Below are positions 1-6,873 of a DNA stretch of 16,134 nt, piece after piece; the stretch's first letter is position 1; every line of letters starts with the position of its first letter. Source of the stretch: Chloroflexota bacterium (GTDB lineage Bacteria; Chloroflexota; Chloroflexia; JAMDCE01). The notes beneath the pieces were generated by a model. It worked only from the letters and a program-made list of their open reading frames with translations, had not been told where the DNA came from and searched no databases. The DNA lies in contig JAMDCE010000123.1 in NCBI GenBank assembly GCA_023489135.1, positions 1 through 16,134 of the forward strand, read 5' to 3'. The position numbers were made by a program, and so were the translations under genes.

Positions 1-76
1 CGGTGTCGTAGATGGCGAGGGCTTCACTCTTGTTCTGGATGGCAGAGACCAGGTCAAACAACATGTTTGGCAGCAC
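1..76 (-). CDS. Start of an unidentified protein gene (runs off the window)
   Basis: Only the first 25 codons are inside the window. Reading the minus strand, a perfect AGGAGG (83-88) lies 6 nt before a GTG at 76, followed by residues MLPNMLFDLVSAIQNKSEAL and then AIYDT. A second in-frame ATG at 64 is possible but sits 18 nt from the Shine-Dalgarno, so GTG is preferred. The visible part looks like one amphipathic helix, as at the start of small helical-bundle proteins. I do not recognise the family and assign no function. It is transcribed in the same direction as the GDPD gene, separated from that gene's stop by about 226 nt. Confidence 0.6.
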   Translation of the reverse strand, partial: MLPNMLFDLVSAIQNKSEALAIYDT

Positions 77-302
77 GTCTTACCTCCTGAGAAACGAGAA
101 ATGGGGTTTATCGTGTAGCACCGCGACAGAGGAAAGAGCAAGAAGCGTACCAAGAAGGTGTGTCTCTGGCATGGCTCAGCCATCTGTCCAGGAACGGCTT
201 AATGCCAATGTAGAGTTCTCTTGGGCTTCGGCGGCACGCGATCCCCTGCGAGGGTGATCGCCAGTCGCCCTTTCAGATTTGATTGACCCACCGTCGGCCT
301 GG
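77..302. other. Intergenic stretch with one short near-perfect palindrome
   Basis: No coding frame here is convincing. The only structure I see is the palindrome ATGGCT-C-AGCCAT at 171-183, about 95 nt upstream of the minus-strand gene starting at 76. It could be an operator or chance. No clear sigma70 promoter pair was found. Confidence 0.3.
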
Positions 303-1037
303 TCAGGACGGGCGCAGGTAAGCCCTGAGTCTGTCGGGGTAGTTGGTCCCGATCGCATCCACGTGCAGCCCGGCGACGCATTCCATTTCGCTGGGATCGT
401 TGACCGTCCACACGTAAACGGCCAGGCCGGCCTGGTGGGCGGCATCGACCAGGTCCGGAGTCGCATACGCCCGGTTGGGCATCAGGATCTGCGCCCCGGA
501 GGTTCTGGCCAAATGCAGCGGATCCACGGGGCGGCAAGCGTATAGCACTCCGGTTCGGATATCCGTGCTGAGGGCTTTGAGCCTCTTCACTGAATAGTGA
601 TCGAAGGAGATGACCGCGCAGGAATCCACCATTCGGTGCAGCCTTACGGCGGCCGCAACGCTTTCTTCGATGCGTTCGTAGTAGACCGGACCGTTCTTGA
701 TTTCGATGAGGAGGCGTGTTCGACCCCTCGCCCAGTGCAGGACCTCCTCAAGCGTGGGGACTTTTTGACCGGCGAACCGTGGATCGAAGCGGACCCCGGC
801 GTCAAGCATCCTTATCTCCTTGAGGGTGAGATCCTTGATCCACCCTTTGCCGTTGGTTGTTCGGTCCACGGTTGGATCGTGCATCACCACGAGCTCGCCG
901 TCTTTGCTGAGATGTACGTCCAGCTCGATCAGGTCAGCTCCCAGATCCACACCTTTTTGGAATGAGGCCATAGTATTCTCCGGAGCGCGGCCCATTGCCC
1001 CTCGGTGCCCGATTATGGCGGTTTCACTCGCCTGCAT
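303..1037 (-). CDS. Glycerophosphodiester phosphodiesterase (GDPD family)
   Basis: This enzyme hydrolyses glycerophosphodiesters to glycerol 3-phosphate and an alcohol, in phospholipid turnover. The 244-residue product spans one GDPD TIM-barrel domain. The first histidine motif HRG is at residues 11-13 with PEN at 19-21. The metal-binding pair ELD is at 38-40, with the second catalytic His in HDP at 53-55. Later the usual IEIK strand and the C-terminal VYVWTVND strand are present. There is no signal peptide, so it is probably cytoplasmic. The frame stays open 59 codons further upstream, but the ATG at 1037 is chosen because GGAGG lies 8 nt before it and the GDPD domain starts at once. Family assignment is secure; the exact substrate is not. 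Confidence 0.93.
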   Translation of the reverse strand: MQASETAIIGHRGAMGRAPENTMASFQKGVDLGADLIELDVHLSKDGELVVMHDPTVDRTTNGKGWIKDLTLKEIRMLDAGVRFDPRFAGQKVPTLEEVLHWARGRTRLLIEIKNGPVYYERIEESVAAAVRLHRMVDSCAVISFDHYSVKRLKALSTDIRTGVLYACRPVDPLHLARTSGAQILMPNRAYATPDLVDAAHQAGLAVYVWTVNDPSEMECVAGLHVDAIGTNYPDRLRAYLRPS

Positions 1038-1405
1038 AGTGGTAGCCTCCCGCACGTATTTGGACTTTGCTCGGGCAAGATTCCTGCCACTGTGAGACTG
1101 TCGGGTGCCGGAAGCACACCCTGAATAGCGGCAGTCGACGTCGCCACGGGTTGTGACCAGGTCAAGCGGTCGATAGCCCTCCCTGATGGGGTCGATGCGG
1201 GCGTCACTGATCACTTGCCTGGGTTGGACGCTTTCACGACGTTTCGTGTCTTCCTCCGCGATTCAGTTCTGCACTGTTTTGACGTCTTCACCCCCCAAAG
1301 GGTTCACGACAGCAACAATCGTGCAACTATGGTACACATCCTGCTGGAAGTTTCGCTGGGCACTCGTTCACCGGAAAGGTGGCCCAGTCCTCGCTCGGAG
1401 GAGAG
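1038..1405. other. Intergenic region without recognisable gene
   Basis: This stretch separates the divergent GDPD and archease genes. Both strands carry short open frames, but none shows a domain, a good ribosome-binding site or coding-like residue composition. I see no clear sigma70 promoter for either flanking gene. Confidence 0.4.
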
Positions 1406-1410
1406 ATGAA

Positions 1411-1500
1411 TATGGCAAGATCGAGCGAGAGGAAGCTGAAGAAGCTCGCTCCGTCTTGGGTGTCTTGGAAGTCGAGAATCAGATCACCGTCGTGTCATAA
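1411..1500 (+). pseudogene. Possible C-terminal remnant of a BON-domain protein
   Basis: The plus frame ending at TAA 1498-1500 reads EYGKIEREEAEEARSVLGVL and then EVENQITVVS. This resembles the last helix and strand of a BON domain, where an E-A-rich helix is followed by GV-x-x-V-x-N-x-I-x-V. Upstream in the same frame nothing domain-like remains and there is no sensible start. A separate short frame with a good RBS (GGAGGAG, ATG at 1406, 43 codons) overlaps it but has low-complexity basic composition and is probably chance. The resemblance is from memory, so confidence is low. Confidence 0.25.
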
Positions 1501-1556
1501 CCTATGCGGTGCATTTGCGTCCCTGGGGAGGAGTTAGTGGGTGCTTTGAATGCATT

Positions 1557-1973
1557 ATGAAAACATTCGAAATCACACCGCACACGGCTGACGTAAGATT
1601 GAAAGTGGAAGCAAGTTCTTTGGAGGAGCTTTTCACAATTTCCTTGGAAGGAATGAACCAGATCCTGAAGAAGACCTTCTGTAAGAAGAGAAACGGTTTG
1701 CCCTTAATCCACCGAATTCAGATTTCCTCTCCGGATACAACCGCATTACTAATAGACTTCCTGTCTGAAGCTTTAACGCTGTCTCACATCCAAGGCTCCA
1801 TCTTCTGTCGGGTTGAGTTTGCTGAATTAGGCTCGCATTCTCTCACCGCGAACTTGTCGGGGACCAAAGTCAAAGGGTTTGACGAAGACATAAAGGCGGT
1901 CTCCTATCATGAGGCAGAAATCGAGCGGAATAGCCGGGGCAATCTCCAAACGAACTTGGTGTTTGACATATGA
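1557..1973 (+). CDS. Archease, activator of RNA ligase RtcB
   Basis: Archease speeds guanylylation and turnover of the RtcB RNA ligase in tRNA splicing and RNA repair. The 138-residue product has the usual family length. It shows the N-terminal HTADVRLKVEASSLEELF signature (residues 8-25) and the C-terminal IKAVSYHEAEI plus terminal VFDI, which are the conserved strands near the acidic metal site. The ATG at 1557 puts the family's normal N-terminus (MKTFEITPHTAD) at residue 1. A GGAGGAG sits about 25 nt upstream, further than usual, and the frame stays open to 1509 without a better start. Its stop overlaps the rtcB start as ATGA, implying translational coupling. Base composition is clearly more AT-rich than in the flanking high-GC genes. 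Confidence 0.92.
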   Translation: MKTFEITPHTADVRLKVEASSLEELFTISLEGMNQILKKTFCKKRNGLPLIHRIQISSPDTTALLIDFLSEALTLSHIQGSIFCRVEFAELGSHSLTANLSGTKVKGFDEDIKAVSYHEAEIERNSRGNLQTNLVFDI

Positions 1974-3406
1974 TTGACAAGCATGTTCTCAGACAGATTT
2001 CGCCGGTACTGTGGGAAATACCCCAGACATATAGAGCCGATATGCGAGTACCGGCGAGAATCTTCGCCTCAGAAAAAATGCTGAACGAGGTGTTTAGGGA
2101 CAGGTCACTTGGACAGCTCATTAATGTTTCCACTCTACCCGGCATTCTGAAAGCTGCGCTAGTGATGCCAGATGTGCACGAGGGATATGGCTTTCCTATC
2201 GGCGGTGTGGCCGCCCTGAGTTACCCTGACGGGGTGATCTCCCCAGGGGGGATTGGTTACGACATAAACTGTGGAGTAAGACTTCTGAGATCCAACTTGA
2301 CGTTCGACGATGTGAATCATCACCAAGGGTTGCTCGCAAGAAGGCTGTTCCAAGAAATCCCCTCGGGTGTAGGTCAAGGAGGGATACTCAAGTTATCTGA
2401 TCGACAACTGGATGGAGTTCTAACCAGAGGCGCTTTGTGGATGGTGGAACAAGGATATGGGCGAACTGAGGACTTGAGCCATCTCGAATCGGGAGGCAGA
2501 TTGGAAAATGCCGACCATCACGTCGTGTCTGATCATGCTAAACAAAGAGGTAAGGACCAATTGGGAACAATTGGAGCTGGCAACCATTTTGTCGAGGTCG
2601 ATCAAGTTGTAGAGATCTTCGATGGCCACAAAGCCTCATCTTTTGGTCTTTCTCTCAATCGAATGGTTGTCTTGATTCACTGTGGATCGAGAGGTCTCGG
2701 ACACCAGGTGGCGACGGACTACATTAGAGTAATGCTCAATTCTCTGTCGAAATACGACATCACCTTGCCAGACCGAGAGCTGGCCTGCGCTCCTCTCTCT
2801 TCGCAGGAAGGTACCGATTACTTTAACGCTATGGCAGCCGCGGCTAATTTCGCCTGGGCCAACAGGCAGCTCATCACTTGGGAAGTGCGCAACGTCTGGC
2901 AGGAGTTGTTTTCCGAGAGCTTGACGATACTTTACGATGTTGCCCACAACATCGCCAAAATCGAGGAACACGACATTGATGGAAAGGTCAGCAAGGTCAT
3001 TGTGCATAGGAAAGGTGCAACCAGAGCTTTTGGACCTTCTCATCCTGAGTTAATACTAGAATTCCAGGAAACGGGTCAACCGGTAATCATTCCAGGAAGC
3101 ATGGGAACCGCCTCGTATGTCCTTGCCGGAACTCCAGAGGGAATGAAAGAATCTTTTGGATCGAGCTGTCATGGTGCGGGTAGAAGAATGTCGAGGCATC
3201 AAGCTAAGAGGCAGATATCGGGCAAGACGTTGAAAACGAATTTGGAAGAACAGGGAGTTTTTATTCAAGCCGGCTCTATCAAAGGTTTGGCTGAAGAAGC
3301 GCCGCTTGCCTACAAGGATATTCACGACGTAATAGATGTAGTGACAGAGGCCGGAATTGCCAAGAAAGTAGTGAGGCTTGAACCAGTCGTCGTGATTAAG
3401 GGATAG
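1970..3406 (+). CDS. rtcB: RNA-splicing ligase RtcB
   Basis: RtcB joins 2',3'-cyclic phosphate or 3'-phosphate RNA ends to 5'-OH ends using GTP and Mn2+. The 478-residue protein is complete. It contains [14 protein letters not shown] (66-79), [14 protein letters not shown] (93-106) with metal ligands D98 and C101, GAGNHFVEV with H206, and [11 protein letters not shown] with H237. It also has [13 protein letters not shown] with H326, the HRKGATRAF motif, and [15 protein letters not shown] with H401 as the expected guanylylated histidine. All catalytic residues are therefore present. The ATG at 1970 overlaps the archease stop by 4 nt, so the two are one operon. Codon use is AT-richer than neighbours, which suggests acquisition by transfer. 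Archease next to RtcB marks this as the archease-dependent type. Confidence 0.97.
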   Translation: MIDKHVLRQISPVLWEIPQTYRADMRVPARIFASEKMLNEVFRDRSLGQLINVSTLPGILKAALVMPDVHEGYGFPIGGVAALSYPDGVISPGGIGYDINCGVRLLRSNLTFDDVNHHQGLLARRLFQEIPSGVGQGGILKLSDRQLDGVLTRGALWMVEQGYGRTEDLSHLESGGRLENADHHVVSDHAKQRGKDQLGTIGAGNHFVEVDQVVEIFDGHKASSFGLSLNRMVVLIHCGSRGLGHQVATDYIRVMLNSLSKYDITLPDRELACAPLSSQEGTDYFNAMAAAANFAWANRQLITWEVRNVWQELFSESLTILYDVAHNIAKIEEHDIDGKVSKVIVHRKGATRAFGPSHPELILEFQETGQPVIIPGSMGTASYVLAGTPEGMKESFGSSCHGAGRRMSRHQAKRQISGKTLKTNLEEQGVFIQAGSIKGLAEEAPLAYKDIHDVIDVVTEAGIAKKVVRLEPVVVIKG

Positions 3407-3456
3407 AGAACGGGAGCTCGCGCGGCGCAGGGAGAAAGCATATTTCGGAGGCGAAA

Positions 3457-3603
3457 ATGGCCAAACAGCCTATCAAGGTGATCTCGCTCGGAGGCGTGGG
3501 CGAGGTGGGCAAGAATTCCACGCTCATCCAGTATGGCCAGGATGTGGTGCTTGTCGACGCTGGGGTGATGTTCCCGGAGGAAGAAATGCACGGGGTGGAT
3601 TTG
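3457..3603 (+). pseudogene. Ribonuclease J, 5' fragment only
   Basis: An ATG with GGAGG 5 nt upstream opens [20 protein letters not shown], continuing to [17 protein letters not shown]. This is the characteristic N-terminus of the metallo-beta-lactamase exo/endonuclease RNase J. Family resemblance ends at about residue 48-49. From there the plus strand is antisense to a tyrosine recombinase, so the open frame to 3858 (133 codons) is a chimera. The His/Asp metal-site motifs, beta-CASP and C-terminal domains are absent, so this copy cannot be active. It lies 50 nt behind rtcB on the same strand, so a full version may once have been the third gene of an RNA-processing operon. I see no other RNase J sequence in the window. 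Confidence 0.8.
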
Positions 3604-4236
3604 CTCCATTCCCAACGCCAGCTTCTTAGCAAGGGCGCGTCCCGAGAGGTGGATGTACTGCTGGGTGGTGATGGGATTACTATGTCCAGCAAAGCAGGCG
3701 ATCTCATAAAGTTCCCACCCAGCCCGTGCCAAGTCGGTCAGGCAAAGATAGCGCAAAGTATGTCTGGAGAACTGGGGGAGCCCGGCGCGATCCGCGATGT
3801 CACGGATGACCTTGGACCAGGTCCAAAGTGTGATTGGCGTAGCGAAGTTGCGCCGTGACTCGGACAGAAAGAGGGGGCCACGAGTGTTGGCTAAAGTGTG
3901 ACGATGAGCGAGATCGGCCCTGAGCAATTCACCACTTGTGGCGGAATAGGGCACGATGCGCTCACGCCCACTGCGCTCACAGAAGCCAAGGAAGTCCTGC
4001 AAAGCACGTGCGTAGGCATCAATGGTGTTAGGAGCAAGTCCCAGGAGGACCTGGATCTCGAGCCACCGTCTCGCGAGCGCATCCTGGGCAATCAGCGGAT
4101 AGCGTTCCCAGCGGATAGCGGCAGGAGCAACTATTTGAGCACTCCCAATACTTTCCGCAAAGGCGAGGACTGAAAGCCACTCCTCTGCATGATCCCTAGA
4201 TAGAATACCACATCCAGGCCCGCGAAAAGCGATAAG
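3604..4236 (-). pseudogene. Tyrosine recombinase (phage integrase family), decayed
   Basis: The minus frame is open from just after TAG 4237-4239. The N-terminal core-binding part is recognisable (ARRWLEIQVLLGLAPNTIDA, then YARALQDFLGFCERSG). It then jumps directly to RERIVPYSATSGELLRA and the catalytic C-terminal half: HTLR (box II His and Arg), FAGH, and QQYIHLSG with the nucleophile Tyr. The segment that should carry the first catalytic Arg, roughly 150 residues, is missing. No ATG or GTG start exists, and the first usable codon is TTG at 4002, inside the N-domain. The frame then runs out of recombinase at GMEQIH, where it becomes antisense to the RNase J fragment. This is a relic on three counts and cannot recombine. 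Confidence 0.8.
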
Positions 4237-4249
4237 CTATCAATATTGG

Positions 4250-4266
4250 TGTCAAATGTGTTGACA
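4250..4266. promoter_or_regulatory. Palindromic operator candidate TGTCAA-N5-TTGACA
   Basis: A perfect 6-bp inverted repeat with a 5-nt spacer has its right half exactly on the -35 hexamer of the promoter for the toxin-antitoxin-like pair. Short palindromes in this position are typical binding sites for ribbon-helix-helix antitoxins that repress their own operon. The repeat is seen; the regulator is inferred to be the product starting at 4656. Confidence 0.5.
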
Positions 4267-4289
4267 AACGGCACTAGCTCGGATAGGAT
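4261..4289 (+). promoter_or_regulatory. Sigma70 promoter of the toxin-antitoxin-like pair
   Basis: A consensus -35 TTGACA (4261-4266) lies 17 bp from TAGGAT (4284-4289), a 4/6 match to the -10 box. A start of transcription about 7 nt downstream would fall at about 4296, right at the ATG of the first gene (4297), predicting a leaderless or nearly leaderless mRNA. Confidence 0.6.
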
Positions 4290-4296
4290 TAGGTAT

Positions 4297-4644
4297 ATGG
4301 GAAGAAAGACAGGAAGTGGTGCTGGGCGCGGCATCAACAATTCCCAGCAACCAGCAGAAGGTGGTGGAGAAGGCGCCCGCCGCGTCCAATACGAAAACTA
4401 CACGGACCAGGCGAGTGGTATCCGCTTCGTTTTCAAACGGGACTCTGTTGACCCGGAGTTGCTCCACATCTTTGTTCGCCACGCCACTGATCCTGAAGAA
4501 GCTATTGAGACGTTCTTCGCTGCGGAACCGAGATGGAACGAGAAACGTCAGCGTTTCGAGACCTACTCAGCAACGCACGGGGTCTTTTGGTATTGGATCG
4601 AACCGAGAAGAGTGGCTATGGTCTTATCCTGTTTCAAACTGTAG
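4297..4644 (+). CDS. Putative toxin of a BrnT-like toxin-antitoxin pair
   Basis: The product has 115 residues: a polar, Gly-rich ~28-residue head, then a compact domain. The domain contains IRFVFKRDSVDPELLHIFVR, HATDPEEAIETFF, PRWNEKRQRFE, and HGVFWYWIEPRRVAMVLSCF at the C-terminus. The layout of an H-A-x-x-P-E-E-A helix followed by two or three strands recalls BrnT-type RNase toxins, but it is not a close match to BrnT as I know it. Toxin-first order, an 11-nt gap to the next gene, and the RHH-like partner support the toxin call. ATG 4297 is preferred over the in-frame 4246 because the promoter lies between them. No strong Shine-Dalgarno is seen. It could instead be an uncharacterised non-toxin partner. 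Confidence 0.55.
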   Translation: MGRKTGSGAGRGINNSQQPAEGGGEGARRVQYENYTDQASGIRFVFKRDSVDPELLHIFVRHATDPEEAIETFFAAEPRWNEKRQRFETYSATHGVFWYWIEPRRVAMVLSCFKL

Positions 4645-4655
4645 GAGGAATGCAA

Positions 4656-4946
4656 ATGAGTAAGCGTGTACGTGTAATCGAGGGACCGGCGCCATACGAG
4701 ATGAGTTCAGAGCAAGACGAGCAGGCGACGGCAATGATCGAACAGGCCGAAAGCGATCTGCGCGAGATGCGTGTGAACATACGTTGGCACCAGGCCCAAA
4801 TAGACCTGATTAGAGAAGCTGCAGGGCGTTTCGGGATGCCCTACCAGACATACATCCGGCAAGCGGCCTTCCGTCAGGCCATCTCAGACCTGAAGGAAAC
4901 AGAGGCTATGAACGTCTCCCGTCGAAGAAGAGCACGAGGAGCCTAG
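4656..4946 (+). CDS. Putative CopG/BrnA-like antitoxin
   Basis: The 96-residue protein begins at the ATG 7 nt after AGGAGG (4643-4648). The in-frame ATG at 4650 is too close to that site. After an acidic middle (residues 18-38) comes a C-terminal region with INIRW-like strand residues (VNIRWHQAQIDLIREAAGRF) and GMPYQTYIRQAAFRQA. The latter strongly resembles the helix-turn of ribbon-helix-helix antitoxins of the BrnA/CopG kind. The final residues are very basic (SRRRRARG). The protein probably neutralises the upstream partner and represses the shared promoter through the 4250-4266 palindrome. Family recognition is by motif only. Confidence 0.6.
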   Translation: MSKRVRVIEGPAPYEMSSEQDEQATAMIEQAESDLREMRVNIRWHQAQIDLIREAAGRFGMPYQTYIRQAAFRQAISDLKETEAMNVSRRRRARGA

Positions 4947-5245
4947 CGCGATTCCATAATGCCTCTTCGGTTATTCCCTTTGGGCTGTTCTCCTCTCTTC
5001 AGACAACATCGAAGGTCCGAGCCTGCCGGTGTTCAATTATCCTGCTCCAATCGAGGCTGGGACCGGCAATTATCGGCGCCGAACCAGCGACTTGACCGGC
5101 GAATAACCCAGCCGCCTACAACGGATATTCCAAATAACCTATCTTCTGGGAATTACCAAGCGTGGCGTTTTGGAAGTCTATGAGTTCGTGCAGATGCGCA
5201 AACCGTCGCTCATCGCCCTCTACGAAGCTCTCAAGGTGGGGGGTC
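4947..5245 (+). pseudogene. Unrecognised broken ORF flanking the IS630 element
   Basis: One plus frame is open after a stop near 4960, reads GPSLPVFNYPAPIEAGTGNY and then RRRTSDLTGE, hits a single TAA, and continues. The continuation is QITYLLGITKRGVLEVYEFV followed by MRKPSLIALYEALKVGG, reaching the left edge of the insertion sequence. The second piece has coding-like composition. There is no start codon with a ribosome-binding site. This looks like a gene damaged by a nonsense mutation and perhaps cut by the IS insertion. I do not recognise the family. Confidence 0.3.
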
Positions 5246-6317
5246 TAGTGTTCTTTGACAAAGATACGACTCACCCTACCAGGACGGCGGTAGAATGCTT
5301 AGCTTGTTGAAGCACCAAACTATTTCGGTAACTAATACGGCGCTCGACAGCCAACTTCAGCTCCGACATATCGCTACGTCGTTGAGAGCCTACGGCTCGT
5401 TTGGTTTGTCCAAAGACTGGTTCGAGCGGCATCAACCAAGGCGACTTGATAGGGAGGTAGTGGAGCAGCACGTGGACACGACCCTCCCGCCTGGCTTGCC
5501 GATTATGCTGGGCTATGCGCTCCTGCACGCTGGCTGCAACGTGCCAAGGACCATTGTCCCAGAACACAACCCGATAGCGAATGCCGCGACGCTGATAATC
5601 CGCCAGCACTCCCTGGAGATGGCCCCACGTTTCCTGCTGGTTCCACGTTTCGTGCCATGCACCGCTCACCTCGCGCTCTACGGCATCCATACTGGCATAA
5701 AGAGCACAACTCGGAGGACGCTCTTTCTTTTTCCAGGATTTGGCTTTGGCCACTCACGGCGGACGACCTCGTTCTGCCCATCCTTCGGCAGGATACGGCC
5801 ACAGGACAAACCAACTCTCATCGATGAACACCCCGGCACGCTTATCTGAAGCCGCATTTATCCAGGCCAGCAAGCGGTTACGCCACTTTTTTTAAAGGCG
5901 TACCGTGGGTCAGGGCTCTCGATCCACTCTTTAGCCCGTTGCCAAGAATGGCGGCTCTGTTTGAGAAGACGACGGATCGTCGCCGTGCTGACGGCGTTAA
6001 CTTTAAGCTGCCGCGCCAACGTACAGACGATGGTACCCAGAGTCCAACGGGCATCAGCGTGCCCGTGCTCCGTAGGGCGCTCGTGCAGCAGCGCGACAAG
6101 CGCGTTTGTCGCCATTTCGTCAAACAGTTTCGGCCGACCTGGCCGAGACTTGGGCTTGGCTCCTGGTAGGCCGTCTATAGCGAAGCGCCGAAGGGTTTCG
6201 CGTACTGTTTGGACATGCACGCCCGGTACCTCTGCAATGGCAGTCGCACTGGGCGCAGACTCGGCCAGCAGAAGGGTACGGGCTCGAATGTACATTCGCG
6301 TTTGCCTAGAGTGGGGG
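5246..6317 (-). mobile_element. IS630-type insertion sequence, degenerate
   Basis: The element carries one broken DDE transposase on the minus strand. Its left edge is placed at the TA in TCTAGTG (5246-5247), next to GTGTTCTTTGACAAAG, because IS630 elements insert at TA and this lies 24 nt beyond the transposase stop. The right edge may be the TA of CCTAGAG (6307-6308), but no good terminal inverted repeat matches there, so it is uncertain. The octamer GTGGGGGG occurs just outside both edges (5236-5243 and 6311-6318); this may be coincidence. The element sits between a broken ORF on the left and a recombinase fragment on the right. Confidence 0.6.
5271..6295 (-). pseudogene. IS630-family transposase with frameshift and stop
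   Basis: The first segment, from ATG 6295, is the helix-turn-helix region (RARTLLLAESAPSATAIAEV, VQTVRETLRRF) and linker (GRPKLFDEM). At the seven-T run 5887-5893 (A7 on the coding strand) the frame must shift by -1 to continue as KKKWRNRLLAWINAASDKRA and GVFIDESWF with the first catalytic Asp. At 5754-5756 a TGA interrupts where Trp is likely. A GTG-started segment then carries FWDNGPWHVA (second Asp) and SPWLMPLEPVFGQTKRAV (Glu), ending at 5271. The DDE triad is preserved. The frameshift could be programmed, as in some IS families, but the TGA makes this copy inactive. The reading frame of the first segment is fused upstream to a recombinase fragment, forming a chimeric ORF 5858-6625. Confidence 0.8.
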
Positions 6318-6625
6318 GCCGTGGGCGCCTTCACCTTGTCGGTGGGCGAGGTCTTCAGCACCCCCTCCGCCACCAGCCAGCGCAGCCAGGTGCGAATGTT
6401 GCCGTAGACTCCCCTCACCGTGTGGGGGCTGCGGTCCTTGGCGTACTCCGCCAGGAACCGGCGCAGGTGGAACGGTGTCAGCTCGCCGATCTCGCCGATC
6501 CCCTGGCCTTCGAGCCAGCGATTGAAGTGGACGAGGTGGCCTTTGCTGCCTTCGATGGTGTGTTGGGAACGTCCCTCGGCTTCGACCGAGAGCAGCCAGA
6601 GGTCTTGTGCCTCTTGCCGGTGCAT
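6318..6625 (-). pseudogene. Tyrosine recombinase N-terminal fragment next to tRNA-Pro
   Basis: From an ATG with AGGAGGGAG just upstream, about 100 residues form a complete SAM-like core-binding domain of a phage integrase/XerD-type recombinase. Visible pieces are LWLLSVEAEGRSQHTIEGSK, HFNRWLEGQG, LTPFHLRRFLAEYAK, SPHTVRGVYGNIRTWLRWL and SPTDKVKAP. The catalytic domain that should follow is replaced, in the same frame, by the IS630 transposase. The start codon lies 118 nt from the tRNA-Pro 3' end and the gene points away from it, the usual layout of an integrase at an attachment site. It is a different recombinase from the relic at 3604-4236. Confidence 0.75.
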
Positions 6626-6741
6626 ATTCTCCCTCCTGTTTCTGGTTGGGAGAACTGCGGTCGGTACCGAGACGCTCTGCGTGTGAGCGTCCCACGCAAG
6701 GGCACGAAAGAGCGAGATTGAGAGAGCTTGAGGGAGAATAG

Positions 6742-6818
<77 letters not shown>

Positions 6819-6826
6819 TACGCCAT

Positions 6827-6856
6827 ATTATACTGAATTGCTGCTTGGCCTGGCAA
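6827..6856 (-). promoter_or_regulatory. Sigma70 promoter of tRNA-Pro
   Basis: On the minus strand TTGCCA (6851-6856) is 18 bp from a perfect TATAAT (6827-6832). Transcription would start about 2 nt before the mature tRNA, so the 5' leader is very short. It lies in the gap after the GT4 stop codon. Confidence 0.75.
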
Positions 6857-6873
6857 GGATGAATTTGGCGTGG

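Noticed and set aside
3604..3858. Extension of the RNase J frame as a real domain
   Set aside because: The residues after about position 49 are the antisense of conserved recombinase sequence, so this part is not RNase J.
5754..5756. TGA in the transposase as selenocysteine
   Set aside because: The position fits Trp in the family, the gene is already decayed, and no selenocysteine element is visible.
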